From positions 1 to 64,000 of the forward strand of contig DAOUJW010000005.1 of assembly GCA_034422115.1 (NCBI GenBank): a DNA stretch of 64,000 bases, given 5' to 3'. Positions 1 to 9,421 of this stretch are shown here, piece after piece. The stretch comes from DAOUJW01 sp034422115 (GTDB lineage Bacteria; Chloroflexota; Dehalococcoidia; Lucifugimonadales; UBA2985). Below the pieces are notes generated by a model. It saw only the letters and a program-made list of their open reading frames with translations. It was not told the origin of the DNA and searched no databases. Every line of letters begins with the position of its first letter. The stretch's first letter is position 1. The translations under genes and the position numbers were made by a program.

Positions 1-301
<301 letters not shown>

Positions 302-337
302 CAGGAGGCGAATCTCTTCGCCTCCTGCTTGTTTTTT
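302..337 (+). terminator. Rho-independent terminator of the 16S unit
   Basis: A perfect 11-bp stem, CAGGAGGCGAA (302-312) with TTCGCCTCCTG (317-327), closes a TCTC loop and is followed by CTTGTTTTTT. This is a textbook intrinsic terminator. It shows that transcription of the 16S gene ends here without reaching a 23S gene. Confidence 0.93.
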
Positions 338-439
338 GGCGCCAACCTCAATTTTGAAGCAATTGTAAATTGGTCATTTACTCTTATGCCTCGGTATGCT
401 ATGCTTTCATATCATTTGTTCACTTGGAGGTGAGGTAAA

Positions 440-1543
440 TTGAGCCGTAAGACAGCAATTCTTCTGGTGGCCGTCATGGCCAGTCTTCTGGCAGTGCTTG
501 CATGTACGGAGGAGGCAACTCCTACTCCTGAAGCCATGATGCCCACGGAACCTGCAATGATGGAAGAGAAGAGCCGTCTTGAGACGGTGATGGAGCGCGG
601 CAGCGTAATATGCGCCAGCCGTGACGACGTGCCCGGCTACGGGTATCTGGATGCAAACGGCAACAACGTCGGCTTTGACATCGACCTCTGCCGAGCCCTT
701 GCCGCAGCCGTTCTGGGCGACCCCAACGCCATAGAGATTCGGCTGATCACAGCAGCCCAACGCGGTCCTACCGTCCAGTCCGGCGAGGTTGACATGCTGG
801 TCCGCACGGTCACCTGGACCACCTCTCGCGACGCCCAGTGGGGCAACTACGCCCAGACCATGTTCTACGACGGCCAGGGCTTCATGGTCAGGAAGGACTT
901 GGGAGTGGACAGCGCCCTGGACCTGAAGGACGCAACAGTCTGCGTAACCCAGGGAACTACCACGGAGCTGAACCTACAGGACTTCTCCAACCAGTACGAG
1001 CTGAACATAGAGGCGCTGACCTTTGAGGACACCGATCTGGTTGTGGCGGCTTACGAGAGCCAGCAGTGCGACGCCTTCACCAACGACCGCTCCCAGCTGG
1101 CCGCCATTGGAAGCGCCTTCGCCAACGTCGACGATCACGTCATCCTGCCGGAGACCATCTCAGAGGAGCCTCTTGGCCCGGTGGTCCCCCACGGCGACGA
1201 GCAGTGGTACGACATTGTGAAGACCGTAATGGGTATGCTCATCTACGCCGAAGCCTACGGAGTGGACTCCGACAGCGTGCCCACCGAAGTGACCGGCGAC
1301 ACCGTGGTGGACAGGCTCTTTGGCCTGTCCGGCTCATACGGGCAGGATACCCTGGGCCTCAAGGAGACGGCCGCCCAGGACGTAATCCGCGCCGTTGGCA
1401 ACTACGGAGAGATTTACGCGCGCAACCTGGCGTCCGGGAACATCAACCTGCCCAGGGAGAACGGCCGGAACGCGCTGTGGGCCAACGCCCGTTGCACCGA
1501 CTGCCCCAAGGGAGGACAGATTTACGCTGCTCCTCTGAGGTAA
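440..1543 (+). CDS. aapJ: General L-amino-acid ABC transporter, substrate-binding lipoprotein
   Basis: Captures amino acids outside the membrane and hands them to the permease pair encoded next. The 367-aa product starts with a lipoprotein signal (charged MSRK, hydrophobic run, Cys22), then a Thr/Pro-rich linker, then a family-3 solute-binding fold. Phrases typical of AapJ are readable, such as DGQGFMVRK, VTQGTTTELNL, EPLGPVVP and VGNYGEIYARN. The TTG start at 440 is chosen because GGAGGTGAGG (427-436) lies just upstream; no better ATG exists before the signal peptide. It stops 9 nt before the permease gene. The family assignment is strong; the preferred amino acid cannot be read from sequence. 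Confidence 0.9.
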   Translation: MSRKTAILLVAVMASLLAVLACTEEATPTPEAMMPTEPAMMEEKSRLETVMERGSVICASRDDVPGYGYLDANGNNVGFDIDLCRALAAAVLGDPNAIEIRLITAAQRGPTVQSGEVDMLVRTVTWTTSRDAQWGNYAQTMFYDGQGFMVRKDLGVDSALDLKDATVCVTQGTTTELNLQDFSNQYELNIEALTFEDTDLVVAAYESQQCDAFTNDRSQLAAIGSAFANVDDHVILPETISEEPLGPVVPHGDEQWYDIVKTVMGMLIYAEAYGVDSDSVPTEVTGDTVVDRLFGLSGSYGQDTLGLKETAAQDVIRAVGNYGEIYARNLASGNINLPRENGRNALWANARCTDCPKGGQIYAAPLR

Positions 1544-1552
1544 ATCGATGCT

Positions 1553-2752
1553 ATGGCGGCCATACCGCGAGGATTGACCTATAAGGGTATCCCGCTCTGG
1601 CGGCATACCCAGGTTATCCAGGGGGCATTGCAGGTCGTATCCGGCCTCCTGGTTGTGACCCTCGTAGCGTGGTTCTTCATAAACATCAGCGGAGCCATAC
1701 GGGATAGAGATATCCCGTATGGCTTCAGCTTTTTATCCCGCGAGTACCAGACCCCTATAGGGCAGCACTTCCTGCCCTACGAGTCGTCAGACTCCTTCCT
1801 GTACGCATTTGGCGTCGCGACAACGAACACAATAGTCGTCTCCATAATGGGCGTCATACTGGCGACGGCGCTGGGGATATTCGTAGGCGTCTCCCGCATG
1901 TCCGGCAACTGGATTGTGTCCAAGGCGGCGCTGGTCTACATCGAGTTCTTCCGCAACGTACCCCTCCTGATCCAGCTGTTCTTCTGGTTCTACATAGTCC
2001 TGTCGCTGCCGCAGGTCCGCCAGGGACACGTCATCGCCGAAAGGATATACATTAACAACGGGGGCATATCGTTGCCTTGGCCCTATGCGACCAGCCCGGA
2101 CACAGGATTGCTGTTCATTGGCCTGGCGGTGGTTGCAGCAATCGCCGGAGTGGTAGTTCACAGAGCAATGACAAGGCGCGAAGTAATGACGGGAGCTACT
2201 TCCTACCCCGTTGCGCTGGGCATTGTCACCGCTGTCCTTATCTCAGCCACCTGCTGGCTGGCCATCACCATCGCCTCCGGCAATGCGCCGTTTTACATCT
2301 CGACACCCGAACCGCAGGGCATCTTCGCACGCCCGGCGGGTGGCTTCACCGCTTCAGGCGGGCTTATCGCTCTTCTGACCGGCCTTGTGATATACACCTC
2401 CTCCTTTATAGCCGAAATTGTCCGGGCGGGCATCCAGTCCGTGGGGCGCGGGCAGACTGAGGCCGCCCGGTCCCTGGGACTGCAGTACATGAAGACCCTG
2501 CGCCACGTGACGTTCCCACAGGCCCTGAGGGTCATCATACCTCCCCTTATCAGCCAGTGCCTGAACCTCACCAAGAACAGCAGCCTTGCCGCCGCCATCG
2601 GCTACTCCGACCTCACCAACGTGGCCACGACCATGACCCAGACGGCGCCGGCCGTGTCCATTTTCATCCTGATTATGCTGGCCTACCTGGCCATGAGCCT
2701 GACCTACTCGCTGATTGGCAACCTGTACAACCGCCGTATCCGCTTCTCGTAA
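1553..2752 (+). CDS. aapQ: General L-amino-acid ABC transporter permease (AapQ type)
   Basis: First of two integral-membrane subunits forming the amino-acid channel. The 399-aa protein has about eight hydrophobic segments, a large extracytoplasmic loop in the first half as usual for AapQ, and the His/Glu/Phe/Arg/Gln permease signature near residues 285-345, including the EAA loop EAARSLGLQYMKTLRHVTFPQA that contacts the ATPase. The ATG at 1553 follows aapJ closely, so the genes are probably co-transcribed. It ends 10 nt before the start chosen for the next gene. Confidence 0.88.
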   Translation: MAAIPRGLTYKGIPLWRHTQVIQGALQVVSGLLVVTLVAWFFINISGAIRDRDIPYGFSFLSREYQTPIGQHFLPYESSDSFLYAFGVATTNTIVVSIMGVILATALGIFVGVSRMSGNWIVSKAALVYIEFFRNVPLLIQLFFWFYIVLSLPQVRQGHVIAERIYINNGGISLPWPYATSPDTGLLFIGLAVVAAIAGVVVHRAMTRREVMTGATSYPVALGIVTAVLISATCWLAITIASGNAPFYISTPEPQGIFARPAGGFTASGGLIALLTGLVIYTSSFIAEIVRAGIQSVGRGQTEAARSLGLQYMKTLRHVTFPQALRVIIPPLISQCLNLTKNSSLAAAIGYSDLTNVATTMTQTAPAVSIFILIMLAYLAMSLTYSLIGNLYNRRIRFS

Positions 2753-2762
2753 GCCCGTCATA

Positions 2763-4016
2763 ATGTCATCCAATCTCGAAACAACTCCACCGAGCCCGGT
2801 CCTTCTGCCGCCAGTCATGGAGCGGGGGATGCTGGGCTGGGCCCACGCCAACCTGTTCAGCAACAGGTTCAACACGGCCCTCACCATTATCTCCAGCGTG
2901 ATTCTGGGGGCTGCCTTATGGTTCGGGCTGCAATGGCTGCTCCTGGAATCCGACTGGTCGGTTATAGCCACCCTGGGCGGTCGAATGGTCATAGGCCCGT
3001 ACAATACCGAGGGCGCGTGCCCCGGGCAGAACTGCTTCTGGAGGCCCCAGGTCGCACTGATGCTGGTGACCATGCTTCTGGGGATGGGGTGGGTGGTGGC
3101 CGGCGGCGGCCTGACAAAGCGCATCGCCATAGGGGTGGTGGTTGCGCTGGCCGCCTTCTCCCTCCTGCCATACAGCCTGGACAAGATGGGAATGGACGTG
3201 CGCCTGCTGCTTCTGGCAAACATACCCGCCCTGGCGTTGGGCTGGGCCCTGGCCCGCTACACCCCTCTGGGCACGGCTCGGTGGGTGGCGATACTGGCGG
3301 TGGGCACCTTTCTGGTAACACTGGTATTGCTGCGCGGGGTGGAGGGGGTTCCCGGCCTCCAGCCCGTGTCCGTCAACCACTGGGGCGGCCTTATGCTGAA
3401 CCTGCTGCTGGCCGTGGCTGGCATAACGCTGTGTTTCCCCATTGGCGTCGCGCTGGCCCTGGGTCGCCGCGGGAATCTCCCGGTGGTGAAGCTGCTGTGC
3501 GTGGTATTCATCGAGGTCTTCCGGGGCGTGCCGCTGATAACACTCCTGTTCATGTCCCAGACGCTGGTGCCCCTTGCCTTCCCCGAAAACTTCCCCGTGA
3601 ACTCCCTGATGCGCGCCGCTATAGTCATAACTCTCTTCAGCGCGGCGTACATGGCTGAGAACATCCGGGGAGGCTTGCAGGCGCTTCACCGCGGGCAGGC
3701 GGAGGCGGGACAGTCGCTGGGTCTGAAGAACTGGCAAATCACCCTGTTCATCACCCTGCCACAGGCCATCCGCAACGTCATACCAGCTATTGTGGGCCAG
3801 TTCATCGCCCTGTTCAAGGACACAACGCTCGTGTTCATTATCGGTATGCAGGACATATTGACGTACAGCAGGGCATTCATCCAGGGCAACCCTGAGTTCA
3901 TAGCGAACGCGCAGGAGCTGTTCATCTTTCTGGCTATTGTTTTCTGGATCTTCACCTACACCATGTCCTCCGTGAGCAGGCGAATCGAGCAGAACCTGGG
4001 CGTTGGCAGACGATAG
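2763..4016 (+). CDS. aapM: General L-amino-acid ABC transporter permease (AapM type)
   Basis: Second membrane subunit of the importer, 417 aa from the ATG at 2763. An in-frame ATG at 2715 lies inside aapQ and would add residues encoded by the other frame of that gene, so it is rejected. Several transmembrane helices are evident, with the permease EAA loop EAGQSLGLKNWQITLFITLPQA in the C-terminal third. No ATP-binding subunit follows; the matching ATPase is probably the gene at 51436. The 160 bp after the stop hold no gene. Confidence 0.88.
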   Translation: MSSNLETTPPSPVLLPPVMERGMLGWAHANLFSNRFNTALTIISSVILGAALWFGLQWLLLESDWSVIATLGGRMVIGPYNTEGACPGQNCFWRPQVALMLVTMLLGMGWVVAGGGLTKRIAIGVVVALAAFSLLPYSLDKMGMDVRLLLLANIPALALGWALARYTPLGTARWVAILAVGTFLVTLVLLRGVEGVPGLQPVSVNHWGGLMLNLLLAVAGITLCFPIGVALALGRRGNLPVVKLLCVVFIEVFRGVPLITLLFMSQTLVPLAFPENFPVNSLMRAAIVITLFSAAYMAENIRGGLQALHRGQAEAGQSLGLKNWQITLFITLPQAIRNVIPAIVGQFIALFKDTTLVFIIGMQDILTYSRAFIQGNPEFIANAQELFIFLAIVFWIFTYTMSSVSRRIEQNLGVGRR

Positions 4017-4176
4017 CCACCCCCCTGCCCTCCCATCCGGCCGCCTCCCTGCTCTCACTCCGACTGCACGAGATCAACCACCTGTCGTCAGCGCGTTTCC
4101 GGGCGTGAGTGTGGCTACGCGGCGGAATTAGGGTTATGATGGAAAGAGAGACAATTGAAATTCAGGAGGACAGACC

Positions 4177-4866
4177 TTGAAGACGACAGTTGAGTTCGAC
4201 CCCAGCTACGCCATGCTGACAATTGACCTGGACCCGGGCGAGTCCGTAAAGGCGGAGACCGGAGCAATGGTCCTCCAGCACGGGGTGGAGATGTCGACGG
4301 GCACGGGCGGCGGCGGCCTGCTAGGCGGGCTCAAGAGGATGGTGGGCGGAGAGTCCTTCTTCGTCAATACCTTTACTGCGGAGAGAGGCGGTGGGCACAT
4401 AAGCCTTGCCCCAAGCTCTCCCGGCGACATCGGGGAGTTTGAACTGCAACCCGGCAGGAACCTCTTCATACAGTCCGGCTCCTTCCTGGCGTGTACGGCC
4501 AACGTCCAGACCGACACCAAGTTCCAGGGCTTCAGGGGCATGTTCAGCGGCGAGAGCCTGTTCTTCATAAGGGCCTTCTCCACGGAGGGAATGGGCACGG
4601 TCTACTACAACTCCTATGGCGCAATCAAGAAGGTGCGTGTGGAGCCGGGCCAGGAGCTTGTTGTGGACACGGGCCACCTGGTGGCCTTCACCGAGGACGT
4701 GGACTACTCCATTGGCAAAGTTGGCGGGATCCGCTCCCTCATCGCCGGCGGCGAGGGGCTGGTGATGAAGTTCAAGGGCAACGGCGACGTCTGGATTCAG
4801 TCCCGGAACCTGGCCTCCCTGGCGGGCAAGATCATTCCCTTCCTGCCTAAATCCGGCGGCAACTAG
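4177..4866 (+). CDS. AIM24/TIGR00266 family protein
   Basis: A 229-aa soluble protein of the AIM24 (TIGR00266) family, a beta-rich fold found across bacteria and, as a domain, in a mitochondrial protein. Its molecular job is not established. Family features are visible: a glycine-rich stretch near residues 45-58 (TGTGGGGLLGGLKRM), ESFFVNTFTAE, and a second internal repeat around residues 120-150. The TTG start at 4177 is favoured because AGGAGG lies at 4163-4168. It stands alone, transcribed away from the converging CoA-transferase genes. Confidence 0.85.
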   Translation: MKTTVEFDPSYAMLTIDLDPGESVKAETGAMVLQHGVEMSTGTGGGGLLGGLKRMVGGESFFVNTFTAERGGGHISLAPSSPGDIGEFELQPGRNLFIQSGSFLACTANVQTDTKFQGFRGMFSGESLFFIRAFSTEGMGTVYYNSYGAIKKVRVEPGQELVVDTGHLVAFTEDVDYSIGKVGGIRSLIAGGEGLVMKFKGNGDVWIQSRNLASLAGKIIPFLPKSGGN

Positions 4867-4939
4867 ATGGGTCGCAAAACCTGACCAATCGAACCAGCCA
4901 GAGATAGGCAGATATGCGGCACTTCCGACCAGGTTTCCT

Positions 4940-6163
4940 CTAGTAGATGACCTCTTCCTTGACCAGGCGGTCTATCTCCTCCCGGGACATGCCAAGGAAG
5001 CCGTGGAAGACATCATCGTTGTGCTGGCCGATGAGGGGAGAGGCCTCGTACTTGCGCTCCGGGACGGCGCTGAACACGCCCTGCATCCCCATGCTCATGC
5101 GAACCCCCACCTCCGGGTGGTCAGTCTCAATGAACTGGTTCCTGAACTGGAGCTGCGGGTCGTTTATCAGAGCCTCGTTGTTCTGGGACGGGCCTGCCGG
5201 AACGCCGACAGCCTGTAGCCGCTCCATCACCTCCATGTTGGTGAGAGTAAGCGTCCACTCGGTGATGAGGTCGTCCAGCTCTTTCACATTGCTGTGCCTG
5301 CTGAAAGAGTCGCGGAAACGCTCATCCTCCAGCCACTCCGGGTGCCCGGCGGCCCTGCATAACGCGGCCCACTGCCCATCGTCGTGGACCGAGATGGCGA
5401 CCCACTTGTCCTCTCCCTGGCACCTGTACAGGTTGTGAGGAACGGCCAGGTCATCCCTGTTGCCCCGTGGCTCCGCGACCCTGCCGTTCATGGCGTAGTC
5501 CAGAAGCTGGCCGGGAATCATGTTCATCACGGTCTCCGCCATGGAGTGGTCGATGTAGAGGCCCTCTCCGGTACGTTGCCGGTGGTAAAGGGCCGTTATG
5601 ATCAGGTATGCGAGGGTCATGCCGACAGTGTAGTCGGGCCAGGTGCCGCCCATGCCCGTCGGAGTACCGCCCTCGTACCCAGTCATCGACGGCAGGCCGG
5701 CGAAGGCCTGGTTCGCCGGGCCCATTCCCGCCACGTCACCCAGGGGGCCGGTCTTGCCCAGGGACGAGTTGGCGATGAGAATAATGTCCGGTTTGATGGC
5801 CTTCAGCTTGTCATAGGTCAGGCCAAACCGCTCAACAACCGGGGTCGTAAAGGCTTCGATTACGACATCCGACTTCTCGATTATGCGGTAGGCCAACTCC
5901 TGGCCCTTCTCCTTGGTCATGTCCAGGGTACAGCTCTTCTTGCCGTAGTTGAGGGAGTTGAAGGTCGCCACCCGGTTCCACGAGGGCTCAGGGCCGGGCA
6001 CCACGCCCCCGGCTGCGCCCATGCGCACAAGGTCAGGGCGCGCCTTGCTCTCTATCCTGATGACATCCGCTCCCAGGGTTGACAGCCACTGACCGGAAAG
6101 TGGGGCAGCGAGAATCCATCCGAAGTCGGCAACTCTGATTCCTTCAAAGGGTAGCTTTCCCAT
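4940..6163 (-). CDS. CaiB/BaiF family CoA-transferase
   Basis: Class III CoA-transferase, 407 aa, expected to move CoA between carboxylic acids through an aspartyl-CoA anhydride. The N-terminal family start (GIRVADFGWILAAPLSGQWL), the GADVIRIE motif and the RTGEGLYIDHSM segment are clear. Asp in WPDYTVG, near residue 170, is placed where the catalytic Asp usually sits. The ATG at 6163 is preceded by GGAGG on the minus strand. A paralogue lies 33 bp upstream in the same direction, so the two probably form an operon. The substrate is unknown. Confidence 0.88.
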   Translation of the reverse strand: MGKLPFEGIRVADFGWILAAPLSGQWLSTLGADVIRIESKARPDLVRMGAAGGVVPGPEPSWNRVATFNSLNYGKKSCTLDMTKEKGQELAYRIIEKSDVVIEAFTTPVVERFGLTYDKLKAIKPDIILIANSSLGKTGPLGDVAGMGPANQAFAGLPSMTGYEGGTPTGMGGTWPDYTVGMTLAYLIITALYHRQRTGEGLYIDHSMAETVMNMIPGQLLDYAMNGRVAEPRGNRDDLAVPHNLYRCQGEDKWVAISVHDDGQWAALCRAAGHPEWLEDERFRDSFSRHSNVKELDDLITEWTLTLTNMEVMERLQAVGVPAGPSQNNEALINDPQLQFRNQFIETDHPEVGVRMSMGMQGVFSAVPERKYEASPLIGQHNDDVFHGFLGMSREEIDRLVKEEVIY

Positions 6164-6196
6164 GGCTGACCTCCTGCGGCGGCTGCTTAATCGACT

Positions 6197-7411
6197 CTAG
6201 ATTACGCCGGACTGATAGAGGTGGACCAGGTCCTCCGGCGAGCGGCCCAACTCTTCGCAGAACACGTCGCTGTTGTGCTCTCCAAGCAGCGGAGCGCGAT
6301 GTCGGATCTCAGACTGGTGGTCCGAGAGCTTGTAGGATATGCCGGGGTATTCGTGTGTGCCGGCAATGGGGTGCTCCACGTTCTGGAAGAACTCCCGGTA
6401 GCGGTACTGCGGCTCTGCGTATACGTCGGCGGCGGTATTGAGGGGAAACACGCCCAGGCCGGCGTCCTGGCCCCTCTCAAAGAGCTCCGCCTTTGTGTAA
6501 TCCATCATCCAAGACATTATGTGGGCTTCAATGATGTCCGTATTGTCCCGTCGGGACTCTGGCGTCGAGCAAATCTCGTCGTTGGTCCACTCCGGGTTCC
6601 CCATCAGATTGCAGAGGCGACCCCATCGAATGTCGTCCCTCTGGACGTTCAGCCCGGCAAAGAAGCCGTCCTTGCACGGCTTGAACCTGGGGATGCCGTT
6701 GCCCTCCCGGGGCGGTATCTCCCCCGTGTAGGTGTACTGGGCGATTCGAGGCCGCTCCAAACTGAAAACTGCCTCATGCTCTGAGACGTCCACGAACTGG
6801 CCCTCCCCCGTCATCTCCCGCTGGAAGAGAGCGACGCTTGTGCAGGTGGCGGCCAGCCAGCCGGATGCGAAGTAACCCTGATACCCAGGGCCCTTCAACG
6901 GCGACTGCTTCTCAAGGTCGGTCACCTCGTTGACGGGGGTCTCGTAGCCGGGGCCGCCCATGTGGAAGAGCACCAACTCGCTGCCAACGTAGTCCCGGTA
7001 GGGCCCCTGCTGCCCGAATGGGCTAACGGACACCATTATTAGCCGGGGGTTCAGAGCGCTGAGGGTGTCGTAGCCAAGCCCCAACTCTTCGACTACACGG
7101 GGTTGGTGGTTCTCGATGAGGATATCGGCGCCCGCAACTAGCTCCTTGAAGATGCGTTTGCCCTCGGCCTTGGTGAGATCAAGCGTGACGCCGCGCTTGT
7201 TGATGTTCAGATAGAGGAACAGGCCGCTGGTCTCCGGATGGGGCACGTCGCCGGGGAATGGACCTACGCGCCGGGAAGCGTCGCCTGAGCCTGGGGATTC
7301 CACCTTGATGACGTCCGCGCCCATGTCCGCCAGCAGTCGAGCGGTCCAAGGGCCCGATACCAAGTCGCCCCACTCGATTACCCTGAGTCCATTTAGGATT
7401 CCATCTGCCAT
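6197..7411 (-). CDS. CaiB/BaiF family CoA-transferase paralogue, catalytic Asp apparently absent
   Basis: A second class III CoA-transferase, 404 aa. The start at 7411 is preferred over the upstream in-frame start at 7498 because AAAGGAGG lies 6-7 nt before this ATG and the family N-terminus begins here (GLRVIEWGDLVSGPW). GADVIKVE and GEGQFVDVS are conserved. Where its neighbour has WPDYTVG, this copy reads YQGYFASG, so the catalytic Asp seems to be missing. It may act with the neighbour as a heteromer or have a different role. That comparison is by eye and needs a full alignment. Confidence 0.85.
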   Translation of the reverse strand: MADGILNGLRVIEWGDLVSGPWTARLLADMGADVIKVESPGSGDASRRVGPFPGDVPHPETSGLFLYLNINKRGVTLDLTKAEGKRIFKELVAGADILIENHQPRVVEELGLGYDTLSALNPRLIMVSVSPFGQQGPYRDYVGSELVLFHMGGPGYETPVNEVTDLEKQSPLKGPGYQGYFASGWLAATCTSVALFQREMTGEGQFVDVSEHEAVFSLERPRIAQYTYTGEIPPREGNGIPRFKPCKDGFFAGLNVQRDDIRWGRLCNLMGNPEWTNDEICSTPESRRDNTDIIEAHIMSWMMDYTKAELFERGQDAGLGVFPLNTAADVYAEPQYRYREFFQNVEHPIAGTHEYPGISYKLSDHQSEIRHRAPLLGEHNSDVFCEELGRSPEDLVHLYQSGVI

Positions 7412-7603
7412 CGGAGCCTCCTTTGACACTCCTGAAAGGAGAGGAGTTGCGACGGGGAATACGCCTTCAGAGGTAGCCCGATGATAATGGCTGACCATGC
7501 TTCTGTCAACCGCTGGCAGAGGGCAGCAAAGACAACGAAATGGTCCCTCTCGGGCCGTCCACAGTGAGAACGTAATCGATTAAGATGGGAATTATATACC
7601 TAA

Positions 7604-7894
7604 TTACACAACTCCATGCTCAACCCGCGCTCGCCCTAACGAACACCACCGTCTCAGAGAGTAAAGATAAATAGTCCTTTTCACTTGCCAACCAGCCTCC
7701 GTCCATGCGACGCACTGAGGTCGCCTGCCGTAATTCCTCTGATTGGCCCACCAAGGCCGATATGTGGGCGCAGAACGAGGAAATTTGTCGCCTATAACCT
7801 GTTCTATGTCGGCAAATGTCGTAGACCACTCCGCAAGGCCCCTCTCAGCCAATCTCCGCAAATGCTCATAAAGCGGACCATACTTACCAGTCAC
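7604..7894 (-). CDS. DUF7662-type small protein, C-terminus probably frameshifted
   Basis: A 96-aa ORF whose first 70 residues fit the DUF7662 domain: GKYGPLYEHLRRL at the start, then FADIEQVIG, then YRPWWANQ and AWTEAGW. The start is GTG at 7894. The last 30 residues do not look like the family, while the -1 frame just after AGW reads LSETVVFVRA, the expected VxF-R ending. One base lost from the AAAA run (TTTT on the plus strand, 7678-7681) would explain this; the ancestral gene would then end at 7620. Function is unknown. The surrounding DNA is AT-richer than most of the window. Confidence 0.65.
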   Translation of the reverse strand: MTGKYGPLYEHLRRLAERGLAEWSTTFADIEQVIGDKFPRSAPTYRPWWANQRNYGRRPQCVAWTEAGWQVKRTIYLYSLRRWCSLGRARVEHGVV

Positions 7895-8186
7895 GCATCA
7901 AGTCCTCGTGTCTATCCTGTGCCATAGTCCCTCTCCGCTCAGCCGGCCGACCCTCGCGGCCGGAGGCTTATGGCAATTTCTGGAATACTGCAAAATCCGA
8001 TGAAGTTCCGCCCTAATGGTATTCCCCGAATCCCCTCAGAGCAGCGCGCAGGCCACACGCCAAAGAACGACTCGAGGGACGGCCTGCGGGGGTCGGCTCC
8101 AAGCCTCCAGTGTCCATCAGCGCTGTGCCTGTTGCTGTCTGGTGGTAGCGCTGGCTTATGGTCTGGTCTACGCTCTAAGGCTCTAC
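7895..8186 (+). other. Intergenic region with a GC-rich hairpin
   Basis: No supportable gene is seen. A 7-bp stem CCGGCCG/CGGCCGG (7943-7963) with a 7-nt loop lies in it, without a clear T-tract on either strand. It sits downstream of the minus-strand lipoprotein gene and could be a weak terminator or processing element. ORFs here lack ribosome sites and family resemblance. Confidence 0.4.
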
Positions 8187-8876
8187 TTAGCTACTCCAGC
8201 ACTGGTCCACCCTGTTCTGGCTAAGTCTTAATCGGTCGCTTATATCCAACAGGGTGTCTGGTCTAATCTGTGGTGGCTCAGGCGTTCCGTATCTAGTGGT
8301 TTGGTACGTCTTCATGACACTTTGCATTTCAGCGAAGAGGTCCATATCATGAAGGTACTGATCCTGGTTTGCGCTGTAGAAGTACCCATCATGCTCAGCA
8401 ATTACCCCAGGGTCGTCTATCGATGCTTGTAAGTCTTTGTCCCAGTACTTCTCCGTTGTATAAGGGAAACAGTTATGAAAGCTTTCGATGAAGTCGCCGT
8501 ATGCATCCAAGAAGATATTAAAGCTATTTTGACGGCTAGTGGGAGTCGGTGTCGGCGTGGTGGCAAGTTTGGCTAAATGTGCAAGTGCCTCTGTTCTCGA
8601 CCATGTCTTCGCGTCTGGGGCTAAATTGCTTCTGATTGTTACGAAGTTCTCCGCCTCTTTGGAAACTGTCGCAATGATCTCTTTCTGTGATAGCTCTGAG
8701 TCTGAGTAGTGCGTACTGGCAATTGTCGCAATTAGGTTTTTCTCTATCTCTGATGGTTGTTGCCCGGCGTCTGGTTCCTCGACTTCGACTTGGCACGCTG
8801 TCAGTATCAGTAGCTGTAGTCCCAGGACGGCTAGGACGGTGTGGATGTTCAATGTAGTGCCGTAGAATCGTTGCAC
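8187..8876 (-). CDS. Hypothetical lipoprotein
   Basis: A 229-aa protein with no family I recognise. It has an N-terminal hydrophobic stretch ending in LILTAC, a lipobox with Cys near residue 28, so it is probably anchored at the membrane and exposed outside. The rest is polar and mostly helical in character, with a Thr/Pro linker-like TTPTPTPTS near residue 110 dividing it into two halves. The GTG start at 8876 has GGGAGGACTT upstream. It lies in the AT-richer patch between the DUF7662 gene and the DUF5678-like gene. Confidence 0.7.
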   Translation of the reverse strand: MQRFYGTTLNIHTVLAVLGLQLLILTACQVEVEEPDAGQQPSEIEKNLIATIASTHYSDSELSQKEIIATVSKEAENFVTIRSNLAPDAKTWSRTEALAHLAKLATTPTPTPTSRQNSFNIFLDAYGDFIESFHNCFPYTTEKYWDKDLQASIDDPGVIAEHDGYFYSANQDQYLHDMDLFAEMQSVMKTYQTTRYGTPEPPQIRPDTLLDISDRLRLSQNRVDQCWSS

Positions 8877-8920
8877 CCTAAGTCCTCCCTACAGCCTGCG
8901 TTTTCGTATGACCTCAATTG

Positions 8921-9184
8921 TTATAGATGCCCGGCAGGTACACGCTTCACCTGGGACATCAGTTGCGACGCACTGAGAACATATCCAATGTGCTTGACCA
9001 GACACACTTGATTCGGTATCAGCTTGAGCGCGACCTCAGAGGCCTCGCGGTTGGAGTTATACACGCCTACCAAGCTCTCGTTGGACACAACTGCCCATTT
9101 GCCAAAAGATTCAGCTTCCAACTCTTCGCGTATAGTTTCGTAAAACGCGTTCTGTTTTGCCAGCATCTCCTTGGTATCCACCAT
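8921..9184 (-). CDS. Small DUF5678-like protein
   Basis: An 87-aa cytosolic protein. The pattern of a helical N-terminus (YETIREELEAESFG) followed by GKWAVVSNESLVGVYNSNREA resembles the DUF5678 domain, which has no assigned biochemical function and often lies beside retropepsin-like proteases; no such partner is next to it here. The ATG at 9184 is chosen because GAGGGGG lies 6-7 nt upstream; an in-frame ATG at 9199 has poor spacing. The family call is tentative. Confidence 0.6.
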   Translation of the reverse strand: MVDTKEMLAKQNAFYETIREELEAESFGKWAVVSNESLVGVYNSNREASEVALKLIPNQVCLVKHIGYVLSASQLMSQVKRVPAGHL

Positions 9185-9421
9185 CACAAACCCCCTCATT
9201 CCTTGAGGCTGAAGATAGTCTAACGATACAGAGAAACCTCGTGAAAGGCAAGAAAGTGACTTGCTTCACTTATACACCGATAGCGCGGTCACGTAGTGCA
9301 CTTGTCTCTCTATACATAACCCTGGCGCTTCTGGAGCAGGCCCTTGAGATGGAGTATAATGCCCGTGGCGTCACTCCCGCAGGACACCGGCGCTATCCAA
9401 GGCGGTGAAAGGAGGCCGAGC

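Noticed and set aside
7970..8231. ORFs of 71-84 residues on the plus strand
   Set aside because: No ribosome site or family resemblance, and they partly oppose the end of the lipoprotein gene.
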